From: JADJMO01 sp016794445 | GTDB taxonomy: Bacteria; Myxococcota_A; Polyangia; Polyangiales; JADJMO01 | Direction: 5' to 3' | Assembly: GCA_016794445.1 (NCBI GenBank) | Contig: JAEUKC010000116.1 | Location: 1 to 64,000, forward strand | DNA length: 64,000 nucleotides | Shown: positions 33,401 to 41,189 of the stretch, piece by piece | How the letters are laid out: each line of letters opens with the position of its first letter | Position numbering within the stretch: the first letter of the stretch is position 1 | The notes under the pieces: model-generated | What the model saw: only the letters and a program-made list of their open reading frames with translations | Told to the model about the DNA's origin: nothing | The model's database searches: none | Program-made: the position numbers and the translations under genes

Positions 33401-34874
33401 GCTCGATGGTGTCGAGCGCGCCCGTCGCGCCCTTGCCACCCGCGACGTAGAAGAAGCGCTTGGACACACACCCTGGCGAGATTCCACAGCCCTGGTCGTA
33501 GCCACCCATCGCGGGGTAGGCGCGCGCCGTGACGAGATCGGGCCACGCGCCGAGCGTCGGCCCGGGGACGTCGTCGAGTCGACCGTCGGTGTAGGCGTCG
33601 ACCTTCTTCGAGTAGGTCGAGATGCCATCCCAGCCGCCCGCGAAGACCGCCTGCGCGTACTCCGTGTACACGAAGCCGATCGTACCGGCCTCGCCACGCA
33701 CGGCGGCGCCGCTCAGCCCCATGCGGGCGCCGCCGGGCAGGCTGCCGACCGCGGACCAGGTGTTGGTCGCGATGTCGTAGGCCTCGACCGACGCCGTTGC
33801 GTTCGTGCCCACGCTGGTCGAGCCACCCGCGATGAGGATCTTGGTGTTGAGCCAGTTCACCGCGGCGAACGAGTGCCGGGCGTTCGTGAACGGCTTCATG
33901 GTGAGCCAGGTGCCCGACGCGGTCTGGTAGATCTCGGTCGTGTTGGTGACCGTCGCCGAGGTGTCGATGCCGCCGATCGCCATGGGACAGCCCGTGGCGC
34001 ACGTGCCACTCGCCGTCTTGTAGCTGACCATCTGGTAGCCGCGGCGCGGCTTGACCATGTTGCCGGTTCCCGTCCACGCCGGGTCGAACGCGAGCGGGTA
34101 CTGGAGCCCCGCGTCGTCGAACCGCGAGACCACCGTGCACACCCGCGCACCCGGCTTCACGAGCGTCTTCGGCGTGGGGATGGTGCCGGTCGCGTCGACC
34201 GCGCACCCCTCCACCTCGAGCGTCGCGCGGACGGCGCGGCCCTCGGCGTCGAACACGATGGGCGCCGCCGTGTGCAGGCGCGGGATCGCGTCGGCGTCGA
34301 GCACCTCGAGCGTGCCGCCCACGAGGCGCAGCCCGGCGGCGCCGAGGCCGAGGGTGAGGTCCCAGCGGAAGGCCCGCTCCTTGGGTGCCTCGCGCAACAC
34401 GACGAGCTCCTCGTCGCCATCAGCGAGGGGCACGTGGACGAGATCGGCCTGCTTGCCGAAGGCGCCGCGGTAGACCAGCGAGCCACCGTCGACGCTGACG
34501 GCCGCCGTGGAGGCGCCGCGCGGCCGCACGCTGATCGCGACGCCGCGCGAGGCGACGTGCACGGCGCCGTCCGCGGCCGCCGGGTACCGCACGTCGGCCG
34601 GGATCGGCGAACGGGCGGGGATCTCGGCCACGAAATGGTCGCCCTGGCGCGAGAAGCCGTCGGCCGCGCTCGTCGGGAAGACGGACGTGCGCGACCCGTC
34701 GAGCGCCGGAGCGGCCAGCCACGTCGCGCGGAGCTTGGCGAACTCCGAGTGCGCGCTGGAAGCTTGGGCGGCCACCGGCGCCGGAGCGCTGGCGTCGCCG
34801 CCCGAATCGAGCGGCTCCTTGCCCGAACACCCGAGGATCGCGAGAGCACAGAGAGGGGCAAAGCGACGCGCCAT
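30450..34874 (-). CDS. Giant surface lipoprotein: kelch propeller, Cys-rich repeats, MYXO-CTERM-like tail
   Basis: The product is 1474 residues. A signal peptide ends in lipobox A-I-L-G-C. The region ~250-630 is a kelch-type propeller with repeated GG and W/Y strands (for example NTKILIAGG, RVLVAGGFNT). From ~650 on there are about a dozen Cys-rich modules, including four copies of a C-V-D-G-[YVF]-C-C ... C-x-A-C-x(n)-G-[TS]-C block. The C-terminus has GGC, a Gly/Ser/Thr spacer, a helix (GAVVGLLFGLAAVA) and RRRRSR, as in MYXO-CTERM sorting signals. Both ends are thus membrane-directed, at least transiently. Adhesion or sensing at the cell surface is a guess. Confidence 0.85.
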   Translation of the reverse strand: MARRFAPLCALAILGCSGKEPLDSGGDASAPAPVAAQASSAHSEFAKLRATWLAAPALDGSRTSVFPTSAADGFSRQGDHFVAEIPARSPIPADVRYPAAADGAVHVASRGVAISVRPRGASTAAVSVDGGSLVYRGAFGKQADLVHVPLADGDEELVVLREAPKERAFRWDLTLGLGAAGLRLVGGTLEVLDADAIPRLHTAAPIVFDAEGRAVRATLEVEGCAVDATGTIPTPKTLVKPGARVCTVVSRFDDAGLQYPLAFDPAWTGTGNMVKPRRGYQMVSYKTASGTCATGCPMAIGGIDTSATVTNTTEIYQTASGTWLTMKPFTNARHSFAAVNWLNTKILIAGGSTSVGTNATASVEAYDIATNTWSAVGSLPGGARMGLSGAAVRGEAGTIGFVYTEYAQAVFAGGWDGISTYSKKVDAYTDGRLDDVPGPTLGAWPDLVTARAYPAMGGYDQGCGISPGCVSKRFFYVAGGKGATGALDTIELAGGPFSLTPPTWTAGGNLATARWSGAVTQVGNLMWVGGGMTGPASASSDVTSINLATGAVTSVGNLAAARGLGAAAIAQFAGPLNVPVFAGGTPTTVVSGASGINLVDVAPTGGVIPASNMAANRWDHQAASLGDGRVLVAGGFNTVCKLAGCSAVASQYLSTAEIFAPLANGTACATNGDCKSTKCVDGVCCNVACGGQCQACNLPSAVGTCTTVTPTNGPVGYPAGQAVTGFGTARTLCAPFGAPCGASCDGTSPTACALPAVPPVCIAASCGSGVQTNPATCSGGLCPTPTPATKDCSPYACGATACRTTCSDNSHCASGYKCSGAICVSAGTAGAACTVPTDCAGGLSCVDNTCCGTSSCPSGMKCNNPEAPGACKYPKGATCTAGTASLCASGNCVDGYCCDGTCTGQCQACDVAGKLGTCTAVAGDVHGTRTKCTGSGACQAKCDGVNGFSCGAAPGVATVCAAGFCTSSSETPTRYCDGLGTCVSATSKACKEYKCGATSCLSSCSGTTDCATGYTCIGGSCVTTGADGTSCSADDQCTSLHCVDSTCCKSASCTAPARCDATTTGTCARPVGASCTSATECGSGYCVDGFCCNAACDGQCEACDVSKSEGSCIGIAGKPHGSRTACSGTGACQASCDGTVRISCNAIPGSSTTCAAPTCDVATGIAKPAAYCDGAGNCTAPKATACKPYQCDAAACKTVCLAETDCATGYTCKDNACVPKAGVACTGPGDCASGFCVDGVCCNTACTGQCEACDVPGAAGTCSPVTGAVHGTTRTKCSDGGGDACKALACDGSDRTKCLSYANGLDTVCKKAVCADGSLSGEGVCDGKGTCKLADNKSCAPYVCDGADKCKTSCVTSTDCATGFLCASGKCSALTSKCKADNSAAVPLDGSPELPCNGFLCDPSTGKCRDKCTASGECQSGFACDGDRCVPTAGPAVVDDAGGCAYGGPSTRSTGAVVGLLFGLAAVARRRRSR

Positions 34875-34955
34875 GGTGGCCGAGTCTATCCAAACCAGAG
34901 CAATGGGCTATCTCCCTGAATCGCAGAGCCCAGCCGGAGCGTCTCCGACGTCGGC

Positions 34956-34968
34956 TATCTTGGCGTCG
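34956..34968 (+). promoter_or_regulatory. Candidate -10 box for leaderless allB transcript
   Basis: TATCTT (34956-34961) lies 7 bases before the allantoinase ATG, with no Shine-Dalgarno between. A similar GGCTATCT string occurs at 34909-34916 on the same strand. Leaderless initiation would explain the spacing. A -35 element is not obvious. Confidence 0.35.
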
Positions 34969-36330
34969 ATGGATCTCGTCGTGCGCTCGACCCGTGTGCT
35001 GATCGGAGACCGGCTCGCGCCGGCCTCGCTCCACCTGCGCGGAGGGCGCATCGCGAGCATCGCCGCGTTCGACGAGCTCCTGCCGGGTGTCCCCTTGCTG
35101 GACGAGGGCGAGCACGTGATCCTCCCGGGCGCCGTCGACGCCCACGTCCACGTCAACGAGCCCGGGCGCACCGAGTGGGAGGGGTTCGAGACCGCGACGC
35201 GCGCGGCCGCGGCGGGTGGCATCACCACCGTCGTCGACATGCCGCTCAACTGCATCCCGGTCACCACCACCGTCGCGGCCGTCGCCGAGAAGGCGCGCGC
35301 GACCGCGGGGCGGTGCTTCGTCGATCACGCGTTCTGGGGCGGGGTGATCCCCGGCAACGAGGCGGAGCTCGACGCGATGGTCGAGGCCGGCATCACCGGC
35401 TTCAAGTGCTTCCTCGTGCACTCCGGCATCGACGAGTTCCCGAACGTCGTCGAGGCCGACCTGCGCCGCGCCATGCCGAGGCTCGCCGCGCGTGGCGCCG
35501 TGCTGCTCGTGCACGCGGAGGTGCCGGGGCCGATCGACCGCGCCGAGGCGGCGGGCAGGGGGCTCGATCCGCGGCGCTACGCGACCTTCCTCGCCTCGCG
35601 CCCGCGCGCGGCCGAGGACGAGGCCATCGCGATGATCGTGCGGCTCGTGCGCGAGACCGGCTGCCGCGCGCACATCGTCCACCTGTCCTCCTCCGACGCG
35701 CTCGAGACCCTCGCCGCCGCGCGCAAGGAGGGCCTGCCGATCACCGCGGAGACGTGCCCGCACTACCTCACCTTCGCGGCCGAGGAGATCGAGGACGGCG
35801 ACACGCTCTTCAAGTGCTGCCCGCCGATCCGCGAGCGCGAGAACCGCGAGCGCCTGTGGCAGGAGGGGCTCGCGTCCGGGGTCATCGGCCAGATCGTCTC
35901 CGACCACTCGCCGTGCACCCCCGCGCTCAAGCGCCCCGAGGAGGGCGACTTCATGGCGGCGTGGGGAGGGATCGCGGGCCTCGAGCTCGGCTTCCTCGCC
36001 ACCTACACCGAGGCGACCGCGCGCGGCTTCGATGTGCCGACGATCAGCCGCTGGGTGTCGAGCACGCCCGCGGCGCTGGCCGGCGTCGCGCACCGCAAGG
36101 GCCGCATCGCCGAGGGCCTCGACGCGGATCTCGTGGTGTTCGACCCGGAGGCGACGACGGTCGTCGACGCGGCGACGCTCCACCATCGCCACGCGATCAC
36201 GCCGTGGGCCGGGCGCAAGCTCCGCGGACGGATCCTGCGCACGATGCTGCGGGGGGAGACCCTGCACGAGGCCGGGCGCTTCGGCGCGGCACCCGCGGGG
36301 ATCCGGGTCGACGCGCGCACCGCTCGCTGA
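34969..36330 (+). CDS. allB: Allantoinase
   Basis: The product is 453 residues from ATG 34969. It is a cyclic amidohydrolase: metal His pair in DAHVHVNEPG, carbamylated Lys in GFKCFLVHSG, IVHLSSSDALE, TAETCPHYLTF, and the metal Asp in SDHSPCTPALK. The EPGRTEWEGFETAT loop is characteristic of allantoinase rather than dihydropyrimidinase. It opens the allantoin ring to allantoate. Allantoicase and the OHCU/HIU fusion follow on the same strand, which fixes the pathway. Confidence 0.95.
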   Translation: MDLVVRSTRVLIGDRLAPASLHLRGGRIASIAAFDELLPGVPLLDEGEHVILPGAVDAHVHVNEPGRTEWEGFETATRAAAAGGITTVVDMPLNCIPVTTTVAAVAEKARATAGRCFVDHAFWGGVIPGNEAELDAMVEAGITGFKCFLVHSGIDEFPNVVEADLRRAMPRLAARGAVLLVHAEVPGPIDRAEAAGRGLDPRRYATFLASRPRAAEDEAIAMIVRLVRETGCRAHIVHLSSSDALETLAAARKEGLPITAETCPHYLTFAAEEIEDGDTLFKCCPPIRERENRERLWQEGLASGVIGQIVSDHSPCTPALKRPEEGDFMAAWGGIAGLELGFLATYTEATARGFDVPTISRWVSSTPAALAGVAHRKGRIAEGLDADLVVFDPEATTVVDAATLHHRHAITPWAGRKLRGRILRTMLRGETLHEAGRFGAAPAGIRVDARTAR

Positions 36331-36348
36331 GTAGCATCGGGGGCTCCC

Positions 36349-37392
36349 ATGAGCTCGACCATCCCGGAGTCCCCGCGGACGCCCGCCCGCCCCCCGTTCA
36401 CCGACCTGCCCGACCTCGCCGCGGCGCGCGTGGGAGGCGTGGTGCTCCACGCGACCGACGACTTCTTCGCGCCGAAGGAGAACCTGATCGAGGCGCGTCC
36501 ACCCGAGTGGCGCGACGGCGTCTACACCGAGCGGGGCAAGTGGATGGACGGCTGGGAGTCGCGGCGCAGCTTCGGTCGCGTGCCCGGTCACACCCACGAC
36601 GCCTGCGTCCTCGAGCTCGGGTTGCCGGGCCTCATCCGTGGCGTCGACATCGACACCTCGTGGTTCCGGGGCAATTTCCCGGAGTCGGCGGCGCTGTTCG
36701 GGGCCGACGTGCTCGGGCGCGCCGACGCCGAGGCGCTCGCGCACGCCACGTGGTTCCCGCTGGTCCCCCGGATCGCGCTCGAGGGGCACGGGCCCAACTA
36801 CTTCGCCGTGGGCGGCGACCAGCGCGTCACCCACGTGCGCCTCGACATCTACCCCGACGGCGGCGTCGCGCGCCTGCGCGTGCACGGCGTCGTGCTCCCC
36901 GACTGGCCGCGCATCCTCGGGCTCGGCGGCGCCATCGACCTCGCCGCGCTCGAGCACGGCGGCGTGGTCGTCGCGGCCAACGACATGTTCTTCGGTTCGC
37001 GCCACAACCTGATCCAGCCCGGCCGCTCCGTGAACATGGGCGACGGCTGGGAGACGCGTCGCAAGCGCCAGGTGGGTCACGACTTCTGCGTCGTCGCCCT
37101 CGGCCGGCGTGGCACGATCCGCGAGCTCGAGATCGACACCAACCACTTCAAGGGGAACTTCCCCGAGAGCGCCGAGGTGCACGGCGTCGACCTGGCCGAG
37201 GCGACGCCCGACGAGCTGCACAAGGCCCACTGGGTCGAGGTGCTGCCGCGCACCAAGCTCCGCGGTCACACCCGCCACCTGTTCGACGCGCTGGCCCACG
37301 AGCCCGATCGGCGCTTCACCCACGTCCGTCTGACCATCCACCCCGACGGCGGGATCTCCCGCCTCCGCGTGCGCGGGCTCCCCGATGCTTGA
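36349..37392 (+). CDS. alc: Allantoicase
   Basis: The product is 347 residues and consists of two tandem allantoicase jelly-roll domains. Both copies keep the same blocks: DDFFAPKENLI / NDMFFGSRHNLI, WMDGWESRRSF / MGDGWETRRKRQ, IDTSWFRGNFPESA / IDTNHFKGNFPESA, and HVRLDIYPDGGVARLRV / HVRLTIHPDGGISRLRV. The enzyme splits allantoate into urea and ureidoglycolate. It lies 18 bases after allB. Its 3' end overlaps the next gene by 8 bases. Confidence 0.96.
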   Translation: MSSTIPESPRTPARPPFTDLPDLAAARVGGVVLHATDDFFAPKENLIEARPPEWRDGVYTERGKWMDGWESRRSFGRVPGHTHDACVLELGLPGLIRGVDIDTSWFRGNFPESAALFGADVLGRADAEALAHATWFPLVPRIALEGHGPNYFAVGGDQRVTHVRLDIYPDGGVARLRVHGVVLPDWPRILGLGGAIDLAALEHGGVVVAANDMFFGSRHNLIQPGRSVNMGDGWETRRKRQVGHDFCVVALGRRGTIRELEIDTNHFKGNFPESAEVHGVDLAEATPDELHKAHWVEVLPRTKLRGHTRHLFDALAHEPDRRFTHVRLTIHPDGGISRLRVRGLPDA

Positions 37393-38212
37393 GTGGCTCA
37401 ACGCGCTCTCGGCGGCCGAGGCGCAGGCCCGGTTGCTCACGTGTTGCGGCTCGACGGCGTTCGCCTCCCGGCTCGCGGCGGCGCGACCGTTCGCCGACCG
37501 CTCGGCGCTCGCGGCCGCCGCCGATTCGATCTGGGCCTCGCTCGCGCCCGCCGACTGGCACGAGGCGTTCGCGGCGCACCCGCGCATCGGATCCAAGAAG
37601 GACGTCGCGCAGAAGTCCGCGGCCACGCGGGCGTGGAGCGAGGGCGAGCAGGCCGGCATGGACGCGGCGAGCGCCGACGTGGCGACCCGCCTCGCCGAGG
37701 CCAACGCCGCCTACGAGGCGCGCTTCGGCCACATCTACCTCGTGTGCGCGACCGGTCGCTCCGCCGAGGAGCTGCTCGCCGTGTGCCTGTCGCGCCTCGG
37801 CAACGCGCCCGACGTCGAGCTCCGCGTCGCCGCCGAGGAGCAGCGCAAGATCACCCACCTCCGCCTCGAGAAGCTCCTCACCCCCATGGCCAAGATCACC
37901 ACCCACGTCCTCGACACCGCCCGCGGCCGGCCCGCCGCCGGCGTCCCCGTCACCCTCGAGCGCCTCGACCCGGAGCCGGCCGAGATCGGGCGCGGCGTCA
38001 CCGACGACGACGGTCGCCTCCGCACGCTGGTGCCCGACGGCGCGCCGGCGCGCGCGGGCACCTACCGCATCACCTTCGACGTCGCGGCGTACGACGACCG
38101 CGGGTTCTTCCCCCGCGTGTCGATCGAGTTCGTGGTGCGCGACGCCGCGCAGCACCACCACGTGCCCCTCCTGCTCTCGCCCTTCGGCTACTCGACCTAC
38201 CGCGGCAGCTAG
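37385..38212 (+). CDS. Bifunctional allantoin synthase: OHCU decarboxylase fused to HIU hydrolase
   Basis: The product is 275 residues. The N-terminal ~165 residues are OHCU decarboxylase (catalytic-type AHPRIGSKK, EGEQAGMD, YEARFGHIYLVCATGRSAEEL). The C-terminal ~110 residues are the transthyretin-like 5-hydroxyisourate hydrolase (ITTHVLDTARGRPAAGV, TDDDGRL, HHHVPLLLSPFGYSTYRGS), ending with the diagnostic YRGS. Together they convert 5-hydroxyisourate to (S)-allantoin. The order matches the plant fusion; in many bacteria the two are separate. It overlaps the allantoicase gene by 8 bases, so translation is coupled. The stop shares CTAG with the convergent gene. Confidence 0.95.
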   Translation: MLEWLNALSAAEAQARLLTCCGSTAFASRLAAARPFADRSALAAAADSIWASLAPADWHEAFAAHPRIGSKKDVAQKSAATRAWSEGEQAGMDAASADVATRLAEANAAYEARFGHIYLVCATGRSAEELLAVCLSRLGNAPDVELRVAAEEQRKITHLRLEKLLTPMAKITTHVLDTARGRPAAGVPVTLERLDPEPAEIGRGVTDDDGRLRTLVPDGAPARAGTYRITFDVAAYDDRGFFPRVSIEFVVRDAAQHHHVPLLLSPFGYSTYRGS

Positions 38213-38667
38213 CAGCCCGCGGCGCACGCGAGGTAGACCGCCACCGAGGAGTCGGACTTCTTCGCTTCGTCGACCTTGTCCTTGCAGTTCGCGCTCGTGC
38301 AGGTCGCGCAGGCCTTGGTCTCGATCGTGTGGCTCGGCGGCTTGCAGAACTCCTTGCTACAGGCGCTCTTGCAGGTGCTGTCCTGGCAGAGGCAGCTACC
38401 GGCCTTCTCGTCGAGAACGCTGGCAGCCCTGGGAGCAGCATCGAGGCAACACCGGAGGCACGCGGTCGAGTCGAGGCTCGAGCAGCTCGAGGCGTCGGGG
38501 CGCGGGCCCGCCTCGCTCCCCGTGTCGTCGAGCCTCGCGTCACCACTGGCATCGACCCCGCTCTCGACGGAGCCGTCCTCGATCGCGACCAAGTGATCCA
38601 TGTCGTAGGCGCAGCCGCTCACGGTTGCGAAACCGACGATCCACCCCAGCACCACGCGCTTCCTCAC
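38209..38667 (-). CDS. Small Cys-rich lipoprotein
   Basis: The product is 152 residues. A signal peptide ends in a lipobox-like V-S-G-C. An acidic Asp/Ser linker follows, then a compact domain with about 14 Cys in pairs (ACLRCC, SCLCQDSTC, KACATCTSANC) ending in AAGC. It is likely disulfide-rich and outer-membrane linked. Proteins of this build are frequent in myxobacteria, and I cannot give a role. Its stop overlaps that of the bifunctional allantoin synthase gene. Confidence 0.7.
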   Translation of the reverse strand: MRKRVVLGWIVGFATVSGCAYDMDHLVAIEDGSVESGVDASGDARLDDTGSEAGPRPDASSCSSLDSTACLRCCLDAAPRAASVLDEKAGSCLCQDSTCKSACSKEFCKPPSHTIETKACATCTSANCKDKVDEAKKSDSSVAVYLACAAGC

Positions 38668-38700
38668 GAGAGGAAGGGTAGCTCGACGCAGGCCCGCGCC

Positions 38701-39753
38701 CTAGCCGCGGGTGAAATTCAGGTTGATCGTGAGCGATTTCCCGACCGGCTTGCCGCTCGCATCGAGCCCCGGGTTGATCTTCCGAGGCGACAGCAGGCAC
38801 GAACGCGCGGCCTTGCCGAAGCCCTGCCCCTTCGGGGTCTCCTTGACCACGACGGCTTTGGTGACCTTGCCGCTGGCGTCCACGTCGATGATCACCTGCA
38901 CGAAGCCCGCGTCGTCGTCCGCCTCGGCGTTGGGGAAGTAGCCGTTGCAGAACGACTTGCCGCCAGGCAGCGAGGGGACGGCGCTGAGATCCGGACCGGT
39001 CTGTGGTGGAGGAGGCGGGGGCGGGGGCTTGCCGGCGACCGAGCCGGAGCCCGACGGGGGCGCGGTGGAGACGGGCCCACCCTTGGACTTGTCCGCGGTG
39101 CCGCCCTTCATGACCGTACCGCTGCCGTACTCGGTGCCGTTGGGATCGGTCACGAACGAGACAGGGTCGTCCGAGTTCTTGGGTGCATCGTCCGTGGCCG
39201 TGAGCAGGTTGCCCGCCTTGGCCGCGGCGGTGGTGTTCGGCTGGACCTGCTCCGGCGGCGTGTTGCTCGGCGGCGGCGGCTCGGGCTTCTCCTCGGGCGG
39301 AGGCGGCGGAGGAGGCGGCGGCTCCTCCTTCTTCTCTTCTTCGACCATCATGATGGCCGGATCGACGTGCACCGGGAGCACCACCGTCCGGCCGCCGTAG
39401 CTCGCGCGGAACACCGTGTCGCCCTGACCGAGGCAGCGGAGCAGGCCTCCGCCCGCGGACTGCGCGACGAGCGCGTTGTCGGTCGACCAGGCGGCGGCGC
39501 CGGTGGCGTCCGCGAAGCCGCCGAAGCGCGCGCGGGCGAGCAGCTCCACCTGCACGTTCTCACCACTGCGGCACTGGACCTTGGCGACGTCCTTGAACTG
39601 CACCTCGACGATGGTGGACGCGTACGCGAACGCGTAGTGCACCGACGTGGACGAGAGCAGCGCGGCGACCACGATGGGCACGCCGTGGCGCTCCCCGAAG
39701 TGGAGGACGCGCTCGAACGGCGAGAACGGATCCAGCGAACGGGGGGAACTCAT
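38701..39753 (-). CDS. TonB-type energy transducer with inserted Ig-like (BIG2-like) domain
   Basis: The product is 350 residues. An N-terminal anchor helix (GVPIVVAALLSSTSVHYAFAY) is followed by an 80-residue beta domain (~47-135) with features of a BIG2 fold: VELLARARFGGFADAT, AAWSTDNALVA, GDTVFRASYGGRTVVLPVHV. Poly-Pro/Glu linkers (runs of P and EEKKEE) come next. The C-terminal ~90 residues resemble a TonB/AgmX C-terminal domain (GFVQVIIDVDASGKVTKAVVVKETP). It should couple proton-motive force to outer-membrane receptors. ExbD and ExbB genes lie immediately upstream on the same strand. The Ig-like insert is unusual. Confidence 0.8.
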   Translation of the reverse strand: MSSPRSLDPFSPFERVLHFGERHGVPIVVAALLSSTSVHYAFAYASTIVEVQFKDVAKVQCRSGENVQVELLARARFGGFADATGAAAWSTDNALVAQSAGGGLLRCLGQGDTVFRASYGGRTVVLPVHVDPAIMMVEEEKKEEPPPPPPPPPEEKPEPPPPSNTPPEQVQPNTTAAAKAGNLLTATDDAPKNSDDPVSFVTDPNGTEYGSGTVMKGGTADKSKGGPVSTAPPSGSGSVAGKPPPPPPPPQTGPDLSAVPSLPGGKSFCNGYFPNAEADDDAGFVQVIIDVDASGKVTKAVVVKETPKGQGFGKAARSCLLSPRKINPGLDASGKPVGKSLTINLNFTRG

Positions 39754-39822
39754 GGTGCAACCGTGTTGTAACAGAATCCGGGATGGAGTGCCACCTCGGG
39801 CTTCACCTTTGGCCCGAGGAGG

Positions 39823-40269
39823 TCAGGGGCCGGCGGGCGTGGTCTTGGTGCCCTGGACGGTCATCGTCTTGTCGACCGCGAAGCCGACCTTCTGGATGCC
39901 GGCCTGCCGCAGCTGGTCGAGCACCTCGATGACCTTGGCGTGGGTGGCCTGCCCCGAGGCCTGGATGACCGTGCGCAGGTCCTTGTTCTTGGCGAGCGCG
40001 TCGGCCGCGGCCTTGCGCAGCTCTTCCTGGTTCTGGATCGCGCGCTTGTCGACGAGCACGCGGCCGTCCTTGTCGATGCTCACCGTGAACACGTCTTGCT
40101 GCACGCCGGCCGACGCGGCCTTGGGGAGGTCGAGGGGGATCGTGTTGGACACGATCATCTTGGCGGTGACCATGAAGATGATCAGCAACACGAGGGTGAT
40201 GTCGACCAGCGGGGTGACGTTGATCCCCGCGATCATGTCGTCGTCGTTGTTGCTCGCGCCGCCGGCCAC
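39823..40269 (-). CDS. exbD: ExbD/TolR-type biopolymer transport protein
   Basis: The product is 148 residues from the GTG at 40269, one base after the exbB stop. It has a short cytosolic N-terminus, then the hallmark INVTPLVDITLVLLIIFMVTA membrane helix with the proton-relay Asp. A periplasmic domain with DLPKA, VSIDKDGRVLVDKR and ASGQATHAKVIEVLDQLRQAG follows. It forms the proton-driven motor with ExbB to energise TonB encoded next downstream. The order exbB-exbD-tonB supports an operon. Confidence 0.94.
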   Translation of the reverse strand: MAGGASNNDDDMIAGINVTPLVDITLVLLIIFMVTAKMIVSNTIPLDLPKAASAGVQQDVFTVSIDKDGRVLVDKRAIQNQEELRKAAADALAKNKDLRTVIQASGQATHAKVIEVLDQLRQAGIQKVGFAVDKTMTVQGTKTTPAGP

Positions 40270-40270
40270 C

Positions 40271-41098
40271 TCAGGACTCCTCGGCCGAAGACGGCTTCTT
40301 CTCGTTCTTGTCGTGCTTCTCGGTGTGCTTCTCCGCGGCCTTCTGGCTCGCCGAGGGCCCGCGCTCGGACCGCGGCGGGCTGCTCGGGCGCCCACCGTCC
40401 TCGAGGCGAGTGGCGGAGGCGTGGGCCACGGCGCCATCGACACCTTCGCCCTTGAGGTGGGCGAGCAGCACGCGCGACAGGGCGTCGGTGTTGTTGACGG
40501 TGGACTTGATGAGGCGCTGGAAGAAGTTGAACGCGGCGACGGCCGGGATGGCGACCGCGAGGCCGATGGCGGTGGCGACGAGCGCCTCGGCGATGGCGTT
40601 CATGACCTCGGAGGGGGCGCCGCCCGAGGCCGCGGCCGCGGTGGCGGTGGCCTTCGAGGACTCACCGAGCTTCTGGAAGGCCTGGATGATGCCGACGACG
40701 GTGCCGAAGAGGCCGATGAAGGGGGCGTTGTTGCCGAGGGTGCCGAGGAACACGAGGCGGCGCTCGAGCTTCATGCGCTGGAGCGCGGTGGCCCCGGCCA
40801 TGGCCTCCTCCGCGGCGGCGGCGCCACGGTCGGCCTCGCTCAGACCGGCGATGACCACCGCGGCCTCGGCCGACGGTGAGCTCTCGAGCCGGCGGCGCGC
40901 GTCGTCGAACGTGCCTGTGCGCAAGGCCTTGGCGAGGTCCCGGGCGAGGACCTCGAGGTCGTCGCGGATGGAATAGAAGAAGTACCCACGCTCGAGGATG
41001 ATGGCCACGCTGAGGACGCTGAGGACGATCATGAGCCACATGACGGGCGCCGCGCCCATCGCGAGCATGACGGCCTTGGATTTCTCGACGATGTTCAT
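40271..41098 (-). CDS. exbB: ExbB/TolQ/MotA-family proton channel protein
   Basis: The product is 275 residues from ATG 41098. Three membrane helices are visible near residues 13-30, 128-150 and 185-205. The core blocks are RRLVFLGTLGNNAPFIGLFGTVVGII and AEALVATAIGLAVAIPAVAAFNFF, as in ExbB. The C-terminal 40 residues are a charged, disordered tail (rich in E, K, S). It makes the pentameric motor channel with ExbD. The gene sits upstream of exbD and tonB and about 90 bases after truD. Confidence 0.94.
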   Translation of the reverse strand: MNIVEKSKAVMLAMGAAPVMWLMIVLSVLSVAIILERGYFFYSIRDDLEVLARDLAKALRTGTFDDARRRLESSPSAEAAVVIAGLSEADRGAAAAEEAMAGATALQRMKLERRLVFLGTLGNNAPFIGLFGTVVGIIQAFQKLGESSKATATAAAASGGAPSEVMNAIAEALVATAIGLAVAIPAVAAFNFFQRLIKSTVNNTDALSRVLLAHLKGEGVDGAVAHASATRLEDGGRPSSPPRSERGPSASQKAAEKHTEKHDKNEKKPSSAEES

Positions 41099-41147
41099 GT
41101 CGGGGACTCTCGACCTCGGGCCAAAGAAGGAAAAACGGAGTGGAGGA

Positions 41148-41160
41148 CCGGACGGTCCGG
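41148..41160 (-). terminator. Possible hairpin between truD and exbB
   Basis: CCGGAC and GTCCGG (arms 41148-41153 and 41155-41160) flank one base. On the minus strand a TTTTTCC run follows about 12 bases after the stem. This could partially terminate the truD transcript before exbB, but the stem is short and the T run is distant. Confidence 0.3.
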
Positions 41161-41189
41161 GAGCGACAAAGGAAAACAGGGTGCGGGGG

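Noticed and set aside
31065..34919. 1284-residue plus-strand open frame opposite the kelch/Cys-rich gene
   Set aside because: Composition is almost only A, G, R, V and H with no domain pattern. It mirrors the Cys/Gly repeats on the minus strand.
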